64,000 bases of DNA, taken from the NCBI RefSeq assembly GCF_902833145.1, contig NZ_CADFEN010000001.1:745994-809993 (forward strand), given 5' to 3'. The DNA is from Burkholderia sp. BCC0506 (GTDB lineage Bacteria; Pseudomonadota; Gammaproteobacteria; Burkholderiales; Burkholderiaceae). How positions within the stretch are numbered: the stretch's first letter is position 1; every line of letters starts with the position of its first letter. A program made the position numbers and the translations under genes. Positions 15,940 through 27,033 of this stretch are shown here, piece by piece. The notes below the pieces were generated by a model that had not been told where the DNA came from, made no database searches, and was given only the letters and a program-made list of their open reading frames with translations.

Positions 15940-16056
15940 ATGGCCACCGTGCTGTGCGTGCTCTACCCCGATCCCGTCGACGGCTATCCGCCGCGCTACG
16001 TGCGCGACGCGATTCCGGTCATCACGCGCTATGCGGACGGTCAAACCGCGCCGACG
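15940..16056 (+). pseudogene. N-terminal remnant of NAD-dependent formate dehydrogenase
   Basis: The frame starting at 15940 encodes MATVLCVLYPDPVDGYPP and continues to GQTAPT, about 39 residues. These match the start of the soluble NAD-dependent formate dehydrogenase of Burkholderia as I remember it. After that the sequence departs (HVTMNADRST...) and stops at 16158. A good ribosome-binding site (AGGAG, 9 nt upstream) is kept, so the 5' end looks like the authentic gene start. The rest of the roughly 390-residue enzyme is missing, consistent with a deletion. A short peptide could still be made. The opposite-strand gene begins 252 bp further on with its end at 16131. Confidence 0.75.
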
Positions 16057-16130
16057 CACGTCACGATGAATGCGGATCGCAGCACGCCGGCGGTAACGCG
16101 AAGCCCGCCCATGCGCTGGCGCGCTCGCCC

Positions 16131-16379
16131 TCACGCGTCGTCGACGTTGTCCGCGTAGTGGTCGATCGCGACCTTGCACTCGTCGAACACCGCCGTCAGC
16201 AGCGCGATGTCGTTCGACTCGAGCCACTTGCGGATCTGCAGGAACTGGCCGGTGCCGAGATCGGCGAGGCGATCCGGATCGTCGGTCGTCACATCGACGA
16301 CCGCGATCGCGCGATTGCCGGGCAGCGGCGACAGCGTCGCCGCGATGTCGAAGCGCCGGTAGGATTGATCGATGCGCAT
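16131..16379 (-). CDS. Small conserved hypothetical protein
   Basis: An 82-residue soluble protein that I do not recognise (MRIDQSYRRFDIAATLSPLPG at the start, then VVDVTTDDPDRLADLGTGQFL and a helical, acidic end). The start at 16379 has GGGAG upstream. It lies 34 bp downstream of the DUF1269-like gene on the same strand and is probably cotranscribed with it. The end of this gene abuts the broken formate dehydrogenase fragment. The function is unknown. Confidence 0.55.
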   Translation of the reverse strand: MRIDQSYRRFDIAATLSPLPGNRAIAVVDVTTDDPDRLADLGTGQFLQIRKWLESNDIALLTAVFDECKVAIDHYADNVDDA

Positions 16380-16413
16380 GTAACGCTCCCGAATCGGTTC
16401 GAAAGGCGCGCGC

Positions 16414-16869
16414 TCAGTCGAGCGCCTGGCGAAAGACCTTGCCGCCGAATCCCGTCACGACGTTGTCGACCGAGAACGGCGTGTCCTCCTTCGCTTCGAG
16501 AATGACCGCGACGGTGCCGGACACGAGCCGCGCCGCGACCGTCTCGACGAACGTGCCGTCGAGCAGCGCATTGCCGGCCGCTTGCGCGAGGATGCCGGCA
16601 CCCGCGCCGGCCGCCATGCCGGTCACCACGCCGAGCGGCCCCGCGAGCAGGCCGAGCAAGCCGCCCGCGAACGCGCCGATCACGCCGCCCTTGAACGGCC
16701 GCGATTCGGCATCGAGCACCGCGAGCTTGCCGTTCGCATCCCTCTCGACGACGACGCCATTCTCGATATCGAATCCTTCGTTCTTCTCCGACAACGCGTC
16801 GAAATCGTTCGCGGCCTGACGGGCCGTCTCGACGCTGCCGAATACGGCGACGATCAATTGCCTGGTCAT
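16414..16869 (-). CDS. DUF1269-type glycine-zipper membrane protein
   Basis: A 151-residue protein. The N-terminal half begins LIVAVFGSVETARQAANDFDAL, as in DUF1269 proteins. The middle (residues 70-110) is a Gly/Ala-rich hydrophobic hairpin (VIGAFAGGLLGLLAGPLGVVTGMAAGAGAG), a glycine-zipper type membrane segment. The C-terminal part (VAARLVSGTVAVILEAKED) is soluble. Such proteins are often found near stress genes in proteobacteria, but the molecular role is not known. The ATG at 16869 has GAGG upstream and is chosen over a longer frame with an Arg/Ala-rich, unlikely extension. It lies between psiE and the 82-residue protein on one strand. Confidence 0.75.
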   Translation of the reverse strand: MTRQLIVAVFGSVETARQAANDFDALSEKNEGFDIENGVVVERDANGKLAVLDAESRPFKGGVIGAFAGGLLGLLAGPLGVVTGMAAGAGAGILAQAAGNALLDGTFVETVAARLVSGTVAVILEAKEDTPFSVDNVVTGFGGKVFRQALD

Positions 16870-16953
16870 GCGGCACCTCGTGTGTTGGGATGAGAGGGGG
16901 GCCGCCGCACGTCGCACGGCGCGCCGGGGTTCGCTTCGAACGCTGCCCGCGCG

Positions 16954-17406
16954 TTACTTGCGGGCATGCACATCGTCCTCGACATCGTCGACGTCCGCCG
17001 GAAAGCGATGCTGGCCGAAACTCAGGATCAGCACGCCGAGCGCGAGCAGCACGATCCCGAAGGTCGTCATCAGCATCCGCTCGGGGCTGTCGGTCGCGCC
17101 GCGCAGGATCAGGTCGCGCGCGAGCGACGTCATCGCGATGAACAGCGGAAACCGCACCGGCAGCCTGCCGAGCCGCAGGTAGCGCAAGTCCATCGCGAGC
17201 ACTTCCAGATACAGGAACATCAGCAGCAGGTCGGTCAGCGACACTTCGCCCGCGAGCACGACCTTCCACGCTTCCTGCGTCATCGCGAACGCGGTTGCCA
17301 GCCCGATCACGACCAGCCCGGCCAGCTCGGCCGCGTGAAGGAAATGGCCGAAGCGGCGACGGATGCGCTCGGCGGCCGTATCGGGGGAGGCGGTGGATGT
17401 ATTCAA
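16954..17406 (-). CDS. psiE: PsiE-family phosphate-starvation-inducible membrane protein
   Basis: About 150 residues with four hydrophobic segments (LAGLVVIGLATAFA; LTDLLLMFLYLEVLAM; PLFIAMTSLARDLIL; MLMTTFGIVLLALGVLIL) in the order seen in PsiE, a small inner-membrane protein induced by phosphate starvation whose function is unknown. No ATG or GTG fits the N-terminus. A TTG at 17406 overlaps the stop of the upstream LysR-like gene as TTGA, so translation is probably coupled. That start has no ribosome-binding site of its own, which agrees with coupling. The C-terminus is acidic (DVDDVEDDVHARK). Confidence 0.75.
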   Translation of the reverse strand: MNTSTASPDTAAERIRRRFGHFLHAAELAGLVVIGLATAFAMTQEAWKVVLAGEVSLTDLLLMFLYLEVLAMDLRYLRLGRLPVRFPLFIAMTSLARDLILRGATDSPERMLMTTFGIVLLALGVLILSFGQHRFPADVDDVEDDVHARK

Positions 17407-17783
17407 CGCGTTATCCGGTGCAGTGTCGTGGGTGCCGCGATCGACGTTCCGTCGCGGCAGCGGGTGGTTTCGGGAAGCGGTAAGCCTGCGACGGGCTGGC
17501 GGGAAACCGTTGCGTACGCATCGGCTCCGCTCGCGCCGGTCGCCTGCGCGACCGCGGACAGCGTGCGCCGGCAACACGCGTAAAACGCGACGCCGGCCTC
17601 GGTGCACACGACCGCGTCGCCCGCGCGGCGCAGCAACAACCGGCAGCCGAGATAGCGTTCGAGGCCATCGAGCCGCGCGCTCACCCGTGCGACGTCGAGC
17701 TTCAGATCGGACGCCGCGCCGGACAGCCCGCCATGCTCGACGATTGCACCGAAAATACGCATCGCTTCCAAAAGGTTCATCAT
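17403..17783 (-). CDS. Truncated LysR-type DNA-binding protein (HTH only)
   Basis: A 126-residue protein. Residues 1-65 are a LysR winged helix-turn-helix (MNLLEAMRIFGAIVEHGGLSGAASDL, then LDGLERYLGCRLLLRR). A full LysR regulator would continue for another 200 residues as an effector domain; here the frame ends after a short Ala/Thr-rich tail. It may be a decayed regulator or a free DNA-binding module. The stop overlaps the TTG start proposed for psiE by 4 bp, so it still shares a message with psiE. Two adjacent Met codons start the frame. Whether it is functional is uncertain. Confidence 0.55.
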   Translation of the reverse strand: MMNLLEAMRIFGAIVEHGGLSGAASDLKLDVARVSARLDGLERYLGCRLLLRRAGDAVVCTEAGVAFYACCRRTLSAVAQATGASGADAYATVSRQPVAGLPLPETTRCRDGTSIAAPTTLHRITR

Positions 17784-18194
17784 GACGGGCGTCGTCGGGC
17801 AGAGCGGAACCTAATCTACTGCACGCGACACGCACGCTCAAGAGCACAGCGCCGCGCGCGCCAGGAGTACAGCTGAGCGGGCGCCGCACAAAATCCGGCC
17901 TTGTTTGACCCATTCGAATGACAGATCGTCGATACGTGTTCCAAAGACCCGCCGAAGCTGCTAGATTGCATGCTCGACGACGTTACGCGGTGCGGGCAGC
18001 TCACGCGCCGGGCGAACGCGCGGCCACCCCGTCCGCCTCCTCTTCGCGCCGGAGGCCGGCCGCCGCCGCTGCGGCCCGTTGCGCGATGCCCGCGCAACGT
18101 CCTTCATCCGCATGTCACAAAGAGAACAGTCGCATGACACAGTTCAACCGTTCGCCTTCGCGCGCCGCGGCTGCCGCGGCCCGTCCGTCCCGAC
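17784..18194. other. Intergenic region upstream of LysR fragment and DyP peroxidase
   Basis: A 411 bp divergent region. It holds no recognisable domain-coding frame. The only small frame of note is 18134-18202 (+), 22 codons starting MTQFNRSPSR, with AAAGAG upstream; it ends 8 bp inside the peroxidase gene and could help its translation, since the peroxidase ATG itself lacks a good ribosome-binding site. The region around 17810-17990 is less GC-rich than its surroundings and probably contains the two promoters, but I cannot place them with confidence. Confidence 0.4.
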
Positions 18195-19274
18195 ATGACT
18201 GACCGGCAAGCCGCGATGCAGACCACGCCTCCCCCGCTCTCCCAGGCCGTTCACAGCACGATCACGCGCAGCGCGATCTTTCTCGTGGCGACGATCAATC
18301 CCGGCGCCGATCACGCCGACACGATCCGTTCGTGGTGCGGCGACATCGCCGCGCTCGTGCGCTCGGTCGGCAAGCGCGTGCCGGGCGGCAACCTCACGTG
18401 CGTGTGCGGCTTCGGCTCCGACGCATGGGATGCGCTGTTCGGCGAACCGCGCCCCGCGTCGCTGCATCCGTTCCGCGAATTCGGCGCCGGCCAGCGCGTC
18501 GCGGTCGCGACGCCCGGCGACATCCTGCTGCACATCCGCGCCGAAGCGATGGACCTGTGCTTCGAACTCGCGACGCAATTGCTCAATGCGCTCGGCGACG
18601 CGGTCACGGTCGTCGACGAGGTGCACGGCTTCCGCAATTTCGACCAGCGCGCGATGATCGGCTTCGTCGACGGCACCGAGAACCCGGAAGGCCGCGAAGC
18701 GGTCGACTTCACGGTGATCGGCGACGAAGACGCCGAATTCGCGGGCGGCAGCTACGTGCTCGTGCAGAAGTACCTGCACGACATGGCCGGCTGGAACGCG
18801 CTCGCGGTCGAGACGCAGGAGCGCATCATCGGCCGCACCAAGCTGTCCGACATCGAGCTCGCGCCGGACGTGAAGCCATCGTGCTCGCACAGCTCGCTGA
18901 CCACGCTCGACGAGGGCGGCCAGGAAGTGAAGATCCTGCGCGACAACATGCCGTTCGGGCGCCCGGGCGCCGGCGAATTCGGCACCTATTTCATCGGCTA
19001 TGCGCGCTCGCCGGCGCCGATCGAGCAGATGCTCGAGAACATGTTCGTCGGCCGCCCGCCGGGCAACTACGACCGCCTGCTCGACTACAGCCGCGCGGTC
19101 ACCGGCTCGCTGTTCTTCGTGCCGTCGGCCGACCTGCTCGAAGCGCTCGCCGACCGCCCGGCGCCGGCCGCCGGCGCCGCCCAACCGGAATCCACGCCGT
19201 CCGCGCCTTCCGCACCGCAGCGCGACGGCTCGCTGAACATCGGCTCGCTGAAAGGAACCCCGACCTATGAATAA
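18195..19274 (+). CDS. DyP-type haem peroxidase, encapsulin cargo
   Basis: A 359-residue dye-decolourising peroxidase. It carries the family motif GFVDGTENP (156-164) with catalytic D159, a haem-ligand His candidate H232 (SCSHSSL), and the distal Arg R249 (ILRDNMPFG). After the catalytic domain, a flexible Pro/Ala linker (about 318-343) leads to DGSLNIGSLKG (344-354), which is the classic encapsulin cargo-loading peptide. The enzyme is therefore expected to sit inside the shell made by the next gene, whose ATG overlaps its last codons. Encapsulated DyP is linked to oxidative stress defence in other bacteria. The ATG at 18195 is weakly supported; M8 is an alternative start. Confidence 0.92.
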   Translation: MTDRQAAMQTTPPPLSQAVHSTITRSAIFLVATINPGADHADTIRSWCGDIAALVRSVGKRVPGGNLTCVCGFGSDAWDALFGEPRPASLHPFREFGAGQRVAVATPGDILLHIRAEAMDLCFELATQLLNALGDAVTVVDEVHGFRNFDQRAMIGFVDGTENPEGREAVDFTVIGDEDAEFAGGSYVLVQKYLHDMAGWNALAVETQERIIGRTKLSDIELAPDVKPSCSHSSLTTLDEGGQEVKILRDNMPFGRPGAGEFGTYFIGYARSPAPIEQMLENMFVGRPPGNYDRLLDYSRAVTGSLFFVPSADLLEALADRPAPAAGAAQPESTPSAPSAPQRDGSLNIGSLKGTPTYE

Positions 19275-20082
19275 CCTGCATCGCGAACTCGCCCCGATCT
19301 CGTCGTCCGCGTGGGAGCAAATCGAAGAGGAGGTCGCGCGCACCTTCAAACGATCGGTGGCCGGCCGCCGCGTGGTCGACGTCGACGGCCCCGCAGGCCC
19401 CGAGCTGTCGGCCGTCGGCACCGGGCACCTGCTCGACGTCGCCGCGCCGCGCGAGCACGTGAACGCGCGGCTGCGCGAAGTGCGCACGATCGTCGAGCTG
19501 ACGGTGCCGTTCGAGCTGAGCCGCGACGCGATCGACAGCGTCGAGCGCGGCGCGCGCGACGCCGACTGGCAGCCGGCGAAGGAAGCCGCGCAGCGGCTCG
19601 CGTTCGCCGAAGACGGCGCGATCTTCGACGGCTACCCGGCGGCCGGCATCGTCGGCATCCGCGAAGGCACGTCGAACCGCCGGCTCACGCTGCCGGCCGA
19701 CGTCGGCGCGTACCCGGACGCGATCAGCGACGCGCTGGAAGCGCTGCGCCTCGCCGGCGTGGACGGCCCGTACTCGGTCGTGCTCGGGTCGGATGCCTAC
19801 ACCGCACTCAGCGAAGCGCGCGACCAGGGCTATCCGGTCCTCGGCCATATCAAGCGCATCGTCAGCGGCGAGATCATCTGGGCGCCGGCGATCAGCGGCG
19901 GCTGCGTGCTGTCCACGCGCGGCGGCGATTACGAGCTGCACCTCGGGGAAGACGTGTCGATCGGCTACACGAGCCATACCGACAAGAGCGTCCGCCTGTA
20001 CCTGCGCGAAACGTTCACGTTCCTGATGCTGACGAGCGAAGCATCGGTGGCCGTGGCGCCGCAGGGCAACACGGCCGCCTGA
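19267..20082 (+). CDS. Encapsulin shell protein (family 1)
   Basis: A 271-residue HK97-fold shell protein of the linocin/encapsulin family. It starts MNNLHRELAPISSSAWEQIEEEVARTFKRS, a standard encapsulin opening. It continues with GRRVVDVDGPAG, the E-loop region, VLGSDAYTALSEA and the C-terminal SIGYTSHTDKSVRLYLRETFTF. Encapsulins self-assemble into T=1 or T=3 nanocompartments that package enzymes bearing a C-terminal targeting peptide. The 8-bp overlap with the DyP gene, which ends in such a peptide, makes a complete two-gene system. No flavin or ferritin cargo gene is seen nearby. Confidence 0.93.
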   Translation: MNNLHRELAPISSSAWEQIEEEVARTFKRSVAGRRVVDVDGPAGPELSAVGTGHLLDVAAPREHVNARLREVRTIVELTVPFELSRDAIDSVERGARDADWQPAKEAAQRLAFAEDGAIFDGYPAAGIVGIREGTSNRRLTLPADVGAYPDAISDALEALRLAGVDGPYSVVLGSDAYTALSEARDQGYPVLGHIKRIVSGEIIWAPAISGGCVLSTRGGDYELHLGEDVSIGYTSHTDKSVRLYLRETFTFLMLTSEASVAVAPQGNTAA

Positions 20083-20186
20083 ATGCGGTGGCCGGCGCGC
20101 GATGCCCGCCCGGGCGTCGCGCGCGGCGGCCGCGCCGCTGGCCGCAGGTTCGTCGCCGATCCAACCCATCTTGCATGGAGGATTTC

Positions 20187-20456
20187 ATGAGCGAATCGAA
20201 TGACGCATTACAGGCGCTGCAGGCGTCTGTCGCTACCCTGAAGCAGACGGTCGATGCGAACGCGGGCAGCCAGGCGAGCGATACCGCCGTACTGTTTACC
20301 GTCGTGTCGCTGATGCTGGCCGAGCTGCCGCCCGACACGCGCAACCTGATCGAGGATTCGTTTTCCGTCTGGGCCAATGGTCTGCAGAATGCGGCGCTGT
20401 CGGCCGACGTCAAGCAGATCGCACGGCAACGGCTCGCGATGACACTGTCCGACTGA
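20187..20456 (+). CDS. Small helical hypothetical protein downstream of encapsulin
   Basis: An 89-residue protein, MSESNDALQALQASVATLKQ at the start, predicted to be mainly alpha-helical with a heptad-like first third and ending VKQIARQRLAMTLSD. The ATG has GGAGG 5 nt upstream, so it is very likely translated. It follows the encapsulin gene by 104 bp on the same strand. It lacks the encapsulin cargo peptide. I do not recognise a family. It might be an accessory of the compartment or simply a neighbour. Confidence 0.65.
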   Translation: MSESNDALQALQASVATLKQTVDANAGSQASDTAVLFTVVSLMLAELPPDTRNLIEDSFSVWANGLQNAALSADVKQIARQRLAMTLSD

Positions 20457-21058
20457 TCGCGGTTCACCACGGTTGCGCGATGTCCGGCGCGTACCGTGCA
20501 ACCGCTCCCGGCCTTCGCCAGCCTCCCGGCAAGCATCGGCCGCGCTGCGTGCGTGGCCGGGCGTACCCGCGTCGCGCCCGCGCCGCGCGTCGTATCCCGT
20601 CTTGCCCGCCGTTTTCCGGCTGCCGGCGCCCTGCGCGCCCATGTCGCACCGCGCGCCGTTCGCGCGCGGCCTCTCCCCGCCCCCGTCCACCGCGAGCCGT
20701 ACGCGCCGCCCACGCCCGCGCCGCCGCGCGCTGGCCCGTCTGTACTCCTTGCCGGCCGAAGGCGCGCGCATGTGAGGGTGCAATTCACGGCCGGCCCGGC
20801 ATGGAACTGTGTCTTGGATGGCCCGTGCCGATTCGCTATTTTGAACGCAGTCGAAGCGATGCCGTGGGCGCCTCGCAGCACGCGCGCTTCCCGCCCCGAC
20901 CGCGACCGTACGCGCCGCCGGCGCGCGCTGCGCGAGCGGCCGGATGCGGCACGCGCGCCGCCGCGGTGCGCGCCGTGCGTGCGGTCGGGACGCGCGAGCG
21001 CCGCACCGCATCGGGACTTCACCTTCGACCCGCCTTCACCGACAGGAGCCAGACCACC
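20457..21058. other. Intergenic region upstream of the Clp ATPase
   Basis: A 602 bp stretch between two same-strand genes. It is open in several frames only because it is GC-rich; the encoded Arg/Pro/Ala strings match no protein type and have no ribosome-binding site. The one notable element is the promoter-like pair at 20814-20842. Nothing else is supported. Confidence 0.5.
20814..20842 (+). promoter_or_regulatory. Candidate promoter for the Clp ATPase
   Basis: TTGGAT (20814-20819) and TATTTT (20837-20842) are separated by exactly 17 bp in an otherwise very GC-rich region, about 217 bp before the clp start. The fit to a sigma-70 promoter is moderate. The upstream base gives CTTGGAT, which also loosely resembles a heat-shock minus-35, but there is no CCCCAT box. 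Confidence 0.35.
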
Positions 21059-23899
<2,841 letters not shown>

Positions 23900-23908
23900 A
23901 AAAACGCA

Positions 23909-23959
23909 TGCCCTGCAACCCGGGGCACGCATGACCGGCTCCGTCCGCCGGACGGAGCC
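23909..23959. terminator. Paired hairpins after the Clp gene
   Basis: Ten bases after the clp stop there is an imperfect stem (GC-TGCCC/GGGCA-GC, 23907-23932) preceded by a run of seven A. It is followed by a perfect 10-bp stem with a 3-nt loop (GGCTCCGTCC/GGACGGAGCC, 23937-23959). On the plus strand no T-run follows, so the A-run side would serve transcription from the right. It probably ends clp transcription, perhaps with Rho. Confidence 0.4.
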
Positions 23960-24023
23960 GCCCCACGCCGCGACACGGCGCAACCGAGCCACCCGCATCG
24001 GGCCCGGCTATTGGAGATTCACC

Positions 24024-26303
24024 ATGACAAATCGACGCGAAGTGCCAGGGATCAGGAAATACGATGGGCCCGCCGGCGGTTGGGGCGCGCTTCGCGCGAC
24101 AGCCGAGGCGGTACGTACGCAGATGGAAACCATCGAGGCGCCGATCGTGCTGATGCGGACCAACCAGCCCGACGGCTTCGACTGCCCCGGCTGCGCGTGG
24201 CCCGACAAGGAACACAAGTCGACGTTCCAGTTCTGCGAGAACGGCGCGAAGGCCGTCACGTGGGAAGCGACGACCAAGCGCGTGACGCCCGAGTTCCTCG
24301 CGGCAAACACCGTGTCGTCGCTGCTGCGCATGTCGGACTACGAACTGGAGAACATGGGCCGGCTCACGCATCCGCTCGTCTACGACCGCGCGACCGACAC
24401 GTTCCGCGCGATCGAGTGGGACGACGCGTTCGCGCGCATCGGCGAAGTGCTGCGCGCGCTGCCGCCCGAGCAGGTCGAGTTCTACACGTCGGGCCGCGCG
24501 TCGAACGAAGCCGCGTACCTGTACCAGTTGTTCGCGCGCGAGCTCGGCACCAACAACTTCCCCGACTGCTCGAACATGTGCCACGAGCCGACCAGCGTCG
24601 GCCTGCCGCAATCGATCGGCATCGGCAAGGGCACGGTGTCGCTGGAAGACTTCGACCACTGCGAGCTGATCATCTCGATCGGCCACAACCCCGGCACGAA
24701 CCATCCGCGGATGATGGGCACGCTGCACGAATGCTCGCGCCGCAACGTGCCGATCATCGTGTTCAACCCGCTGCGCGAGCGCGCGCTCGAACGCTTCGCC
24801 GATCCGCAGGACATGATCGAGATGGCGTCGTTCGGTTCCACGCGGATCGCGTCGACGTACTACCAGGTCGATGCGGGCGGCGACGCGGCCGCGCTGAAAG
24901 GCATCATGAAGGCATTGCTGAAGCTCGAGGCCGAACAAGGCGGCGTGCTCGATCGCGACTTCATCGCGCAGCACACTCAAGGCTTCGACGACTTCTCGGC
25001 CGACCTCGAAGCCACGTCGTGGGACGACATCGAGCGCGCGAGCGGCCTGAGCCAGGCGCAGCTCGAACAGGTCGCGCTCGCGTACGCGAAGTCGAACGCG
25101 ACGATCGTCACGTACGGAATGGGCGTCACGCAGCACAACAAGGGCACGGCCACCGTGCGCCTGATCGCCGACCTGCTGCTGATGCGCGGCAACTTCGGCA
25201 AGCCCGGCGCGGGCATCTGCCCGCTGCGCGGCCACTCGAACGTGCAGGGCAACCGCACGGTCGGCATCACCGAGAAGCCGTCGGCCGAGTTCCTGAAGAA
25301 GATCGAGGACGTGTGCGGCTTCACGCCGCCCGCGCGGCACGGACACGACGCGGTTCAGGCCATGCAGGCGATGATCGACGGCACCGCGAAGGCGCTGCTG
25401 TGCCTGGGCGGCAACTTCGCGGTCGCGCTGCCCGATCCCGAGGTGTCGTTCCCGGCGATGGCGAAGCTCGACCTGAGCGTGCATCTCGGCACGAAGCTGA
25501 ACCGTTCGCACCTGCTGGTCGGCAAGGAAACCTTCATCCTGCCGGTGCTCGGCCGCACCGAGCTCGACATGCAGGCCACCGGCCGGCAGTCGATCACCGT
25601 CGAGGATTCGATGTCGATGGTTCATGCGTCGGCCGGCAAGCTCAAGCCCGCGTCGGACCGGTTGCGCTCGGAGCCCGCGATCGTCGCCGGCATCGCGCAT
25701 GCGACGCTGCCGAACAGCAAGGTCGCGTGGCTCGACCTGATCGCCGACTACGACCGCATCCGCGACCTGATCGACAAGACGGTGCCCGGCTTCGAGGCGT
25801 TCAACGAGCGGATCCGCACGCCGGGCGGCTTCCGCCTGCCGCTGCCGCCCACCGAGCGCGTGTGGCCGACGCCGACCGGCAAGGCGATGTTCTCGGTCTA
25901 CAAGGGCGTGAAGGAGGACGCGGACGTGCTCGGCGCCGAGCACGTGCTGCGGCTGATCACGCTGCGCAGCCACGACCAGTACAACACGACGATCTACGGG
26001 CTCGACGACCGCTATCGCGGCGTGTTCGGCCGGCGCGACGTGCTGTTCATGAACGCGGCCGATCTCGAGAAGTACGGGCTCGAGCACGGCGACCTCGTCG
26101 ACATCGAGACGGTCACCGCGTCGGGCCGCACGCTGCGCCTCGAGAAGATCACCGCGATCGAGTACGACATCGCGCCGGGCTCGGTCGGCGCGTACTACCC
26201 GGAAGCGAACGTACTCGTGCCGCTCGACTACATCGACAAGGAAAGCGGCACGCCGTCGTACAAGTCGGTGCCGGTGCGCGTCGCGCGCTCGGCGGTGGTG
26301 TGA
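24024..26303 (+). CDS. FdhF/YdeP-family molybdopterin oxidoreductase
   Basis: A 759-residue molybdopterin-dependent enzyme of the YdeP group (formate dehydrogenase H-like alpha subunit). Near the N-terminus only C54-P-G-C57 and C71 remain of the usual four-Cys iron-sulphur site. The pterin-binding blocks follow: FYTSGRASNEAAYLYQLFAR, NMCHEPTSVGL (the Cys lies where FdhF has its Mo-ligating selenocysteine), ISIGHNPGTNHPRMM and LRGHSNVQGNRTVGI. The C-terminal part is the molydopterin dinucleotide-binding barrel (LRSHDQYNTTIYGLDDRYRGV). E. coli YdeP is linked to acid resistance; its substrate is not firmly known. The gene has GGAG before the ATG. The fdhD-moeA-moaAED genes at 44.6-49 kb could mature it. 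Confidence 0.88.
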   Translation: MTNRREVPGIRKYDGPAGGWGALRATAEAVRTQMETIEAPIVLMRTNQPDGFDCPGCAWPDKEHKSTFQFCENGAKAVTWEATTKRVTPEFLAANTVSSLLRMSDYELENMGRLTHPLVYDRATDTFRAIEWDDAFARIGEVLRALPPEQVEFYTSGRASNEAAYLYQLFARELGTNNFPDCSNMCHEPTSVGLPQSIGIGKGTVSLEDFDHCELIISIGHNPGTNHPRMMGTLHECSRRNVPIIVFNPLRERALERFADPQDMIEMASFGSTRIASTYYQVDAGGDAAALKGIMKALLKLEAEQGGVLDRDFIAQHTQGFDDFSADLEATSWDDIERASGLSQAQLEQVALAYAKSNATIVTYGMGVTQHNKGTATVRLIADLLLMRGNFGKPGAGICPLRGHSNVQGNRTVGITEKPSAEFLKKIEDVCGFTPPARHGHDAVQAMQAMIDGTAKALLCLGGNFAVALPDPEVSFPAMAKLDLSVHLGTKLNRSHLLVGKETFILPVLGRTELDMQATGRQSITVEDSMSMVHASAGKLKPASDRLRSEPAIVAGIAHATLPNSKVAWLDLIADYDRIRDLIDKTVPGFEAFNERIRTPGGFRLPLPPTERVWPTPTGKAMFSVYKGVKEDADVLGAEHVLRLITLRSHDQYNTTIYGLDDRYRGVFGRRDVLFMNAADLEKYGLEHGDLVDIETVTASGRTLRLEKITAIEYDIAPGSVGAYYPEANVLVPLDYIDKESGTPSYKSVPVRVARSAVV

Positions 26304-26498
26304 TGCCGCGGGAGAGCTGGGTCGCGGCATACGCCGCGCCTTTCAGCCCGCCTGCCGCCCCGCTCTTCGGTCTCGCGGCCGCGCATCGCCATCGATGCGG
26401 CGGCAGGGTCGAGATAGGCGAGCGAAGCATCTGCCGCGCCACACGGGAACGAATCATGCGCGTTAGGTGTTGTCCGGTATCGAATGGAGGACGGCTCG

Positions 26499-26792
26499 AT
26501 GAAACCCCTGACAATTGCAACGCGTCGAATTCTGGCGACCCTCGTGACAGGCGGCGCACTCGCCGCGACCGGCGCGGCCTTCGCGCAAGGCTACGGTGCA
26601 CCGCAACCGAGGTACGAAGAGCGAGCGCCCGCCCCGGGGGCCGGTGTATCGGTCGAGATCGGCATGCACGGCGACCGCTACTGGGACGGCCATCGCTACT
26701 GGGAACGCGACGAGTGGAGGCATCATCATCCGCGCGATCGCGATCCGTGGCGCGAGCATGAGCACGAACGCGAGCACGAGCATCGTGAATAG
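26499..26792 (+). CDS. Small periplasmic His/Asp/Arg-rich protein (DUF2502-like)
   Basis: A 97-residue protein with a clear signal peptide (MKPLTIATRRILATLVTGG, cleavage probably after AAFAQG). The mature part is short and rich in His, Trp, Asp, Arg and Glu (HGDRYWDGHRYWERDEWRHHHPRD, then EHEREHEHRE). The layout resembles E. coli YpeC/DUF2502 periplasmic proteins. The His/Asp tail suggests metal binding, but this is only a guess. GGAGG precedes the start. It is monocistronic, followed by a possible terminator near 26905. Confidence 0.7.
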   Translation: MKPLTIATRRILATLVTGGALAATGAAFAQGYGAPQPRYEERAPAPGAGVSVEIGMHGDRYWDGHRYWERDEWRHHHPRDRDPWREHEHEREHEHRE

Positions 26793-26904
26793 CGACGACT
26801 CACCGCGTGGAGTGTGACGCGGGTTGAAACCCAGACTCCGATGGTAAAGCGCTCCGGTAAATAAGCGCGAACTGCATCATCATACTTTTCCAGATCAACT
26901 TGAA

Positions 26905-26943
26905 TGCGGCCTCATCCGACAGGAGATGGCCGCACTCTTTTAT
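26905..26943 (+). terminator. Possible intrinsic terminator
   Basis: A perfect 7-bp GC-rich inverted repeat (TGCGGCC at 26905-26911, GGCCGCA at 26928-26934) with a 16-nt loop is followed by CTCTTTTAT. It lies about 110 bp past the small periplasmic protein gene. The loop is rather long, so support is moderate. Confidence 0.4.
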
Positions 26944-27033
26944 GATCTTGCACGGTGGCATGATTGCCTGAGCAACTGCATCGCTGCGACCTTCGACGAC
27001 GGGCATCCGACGGGAACCGCCGGCGTCGGCCGG

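Noticed and set aside
15675-16505. Long plus-strand frame through the formate dehydrogenase remnant
   Set aside because: Different frame from the remnant and antisense to the 82-residue gene; no family features.
20480-21058. Upstream extension of the Clp ATPase reading frame
   Set aside because: The added residues are Arg/Pro/Ala strings with no ribosome-binding site; the ATG at 21059 gives the normal Cys-rich N-terminus.
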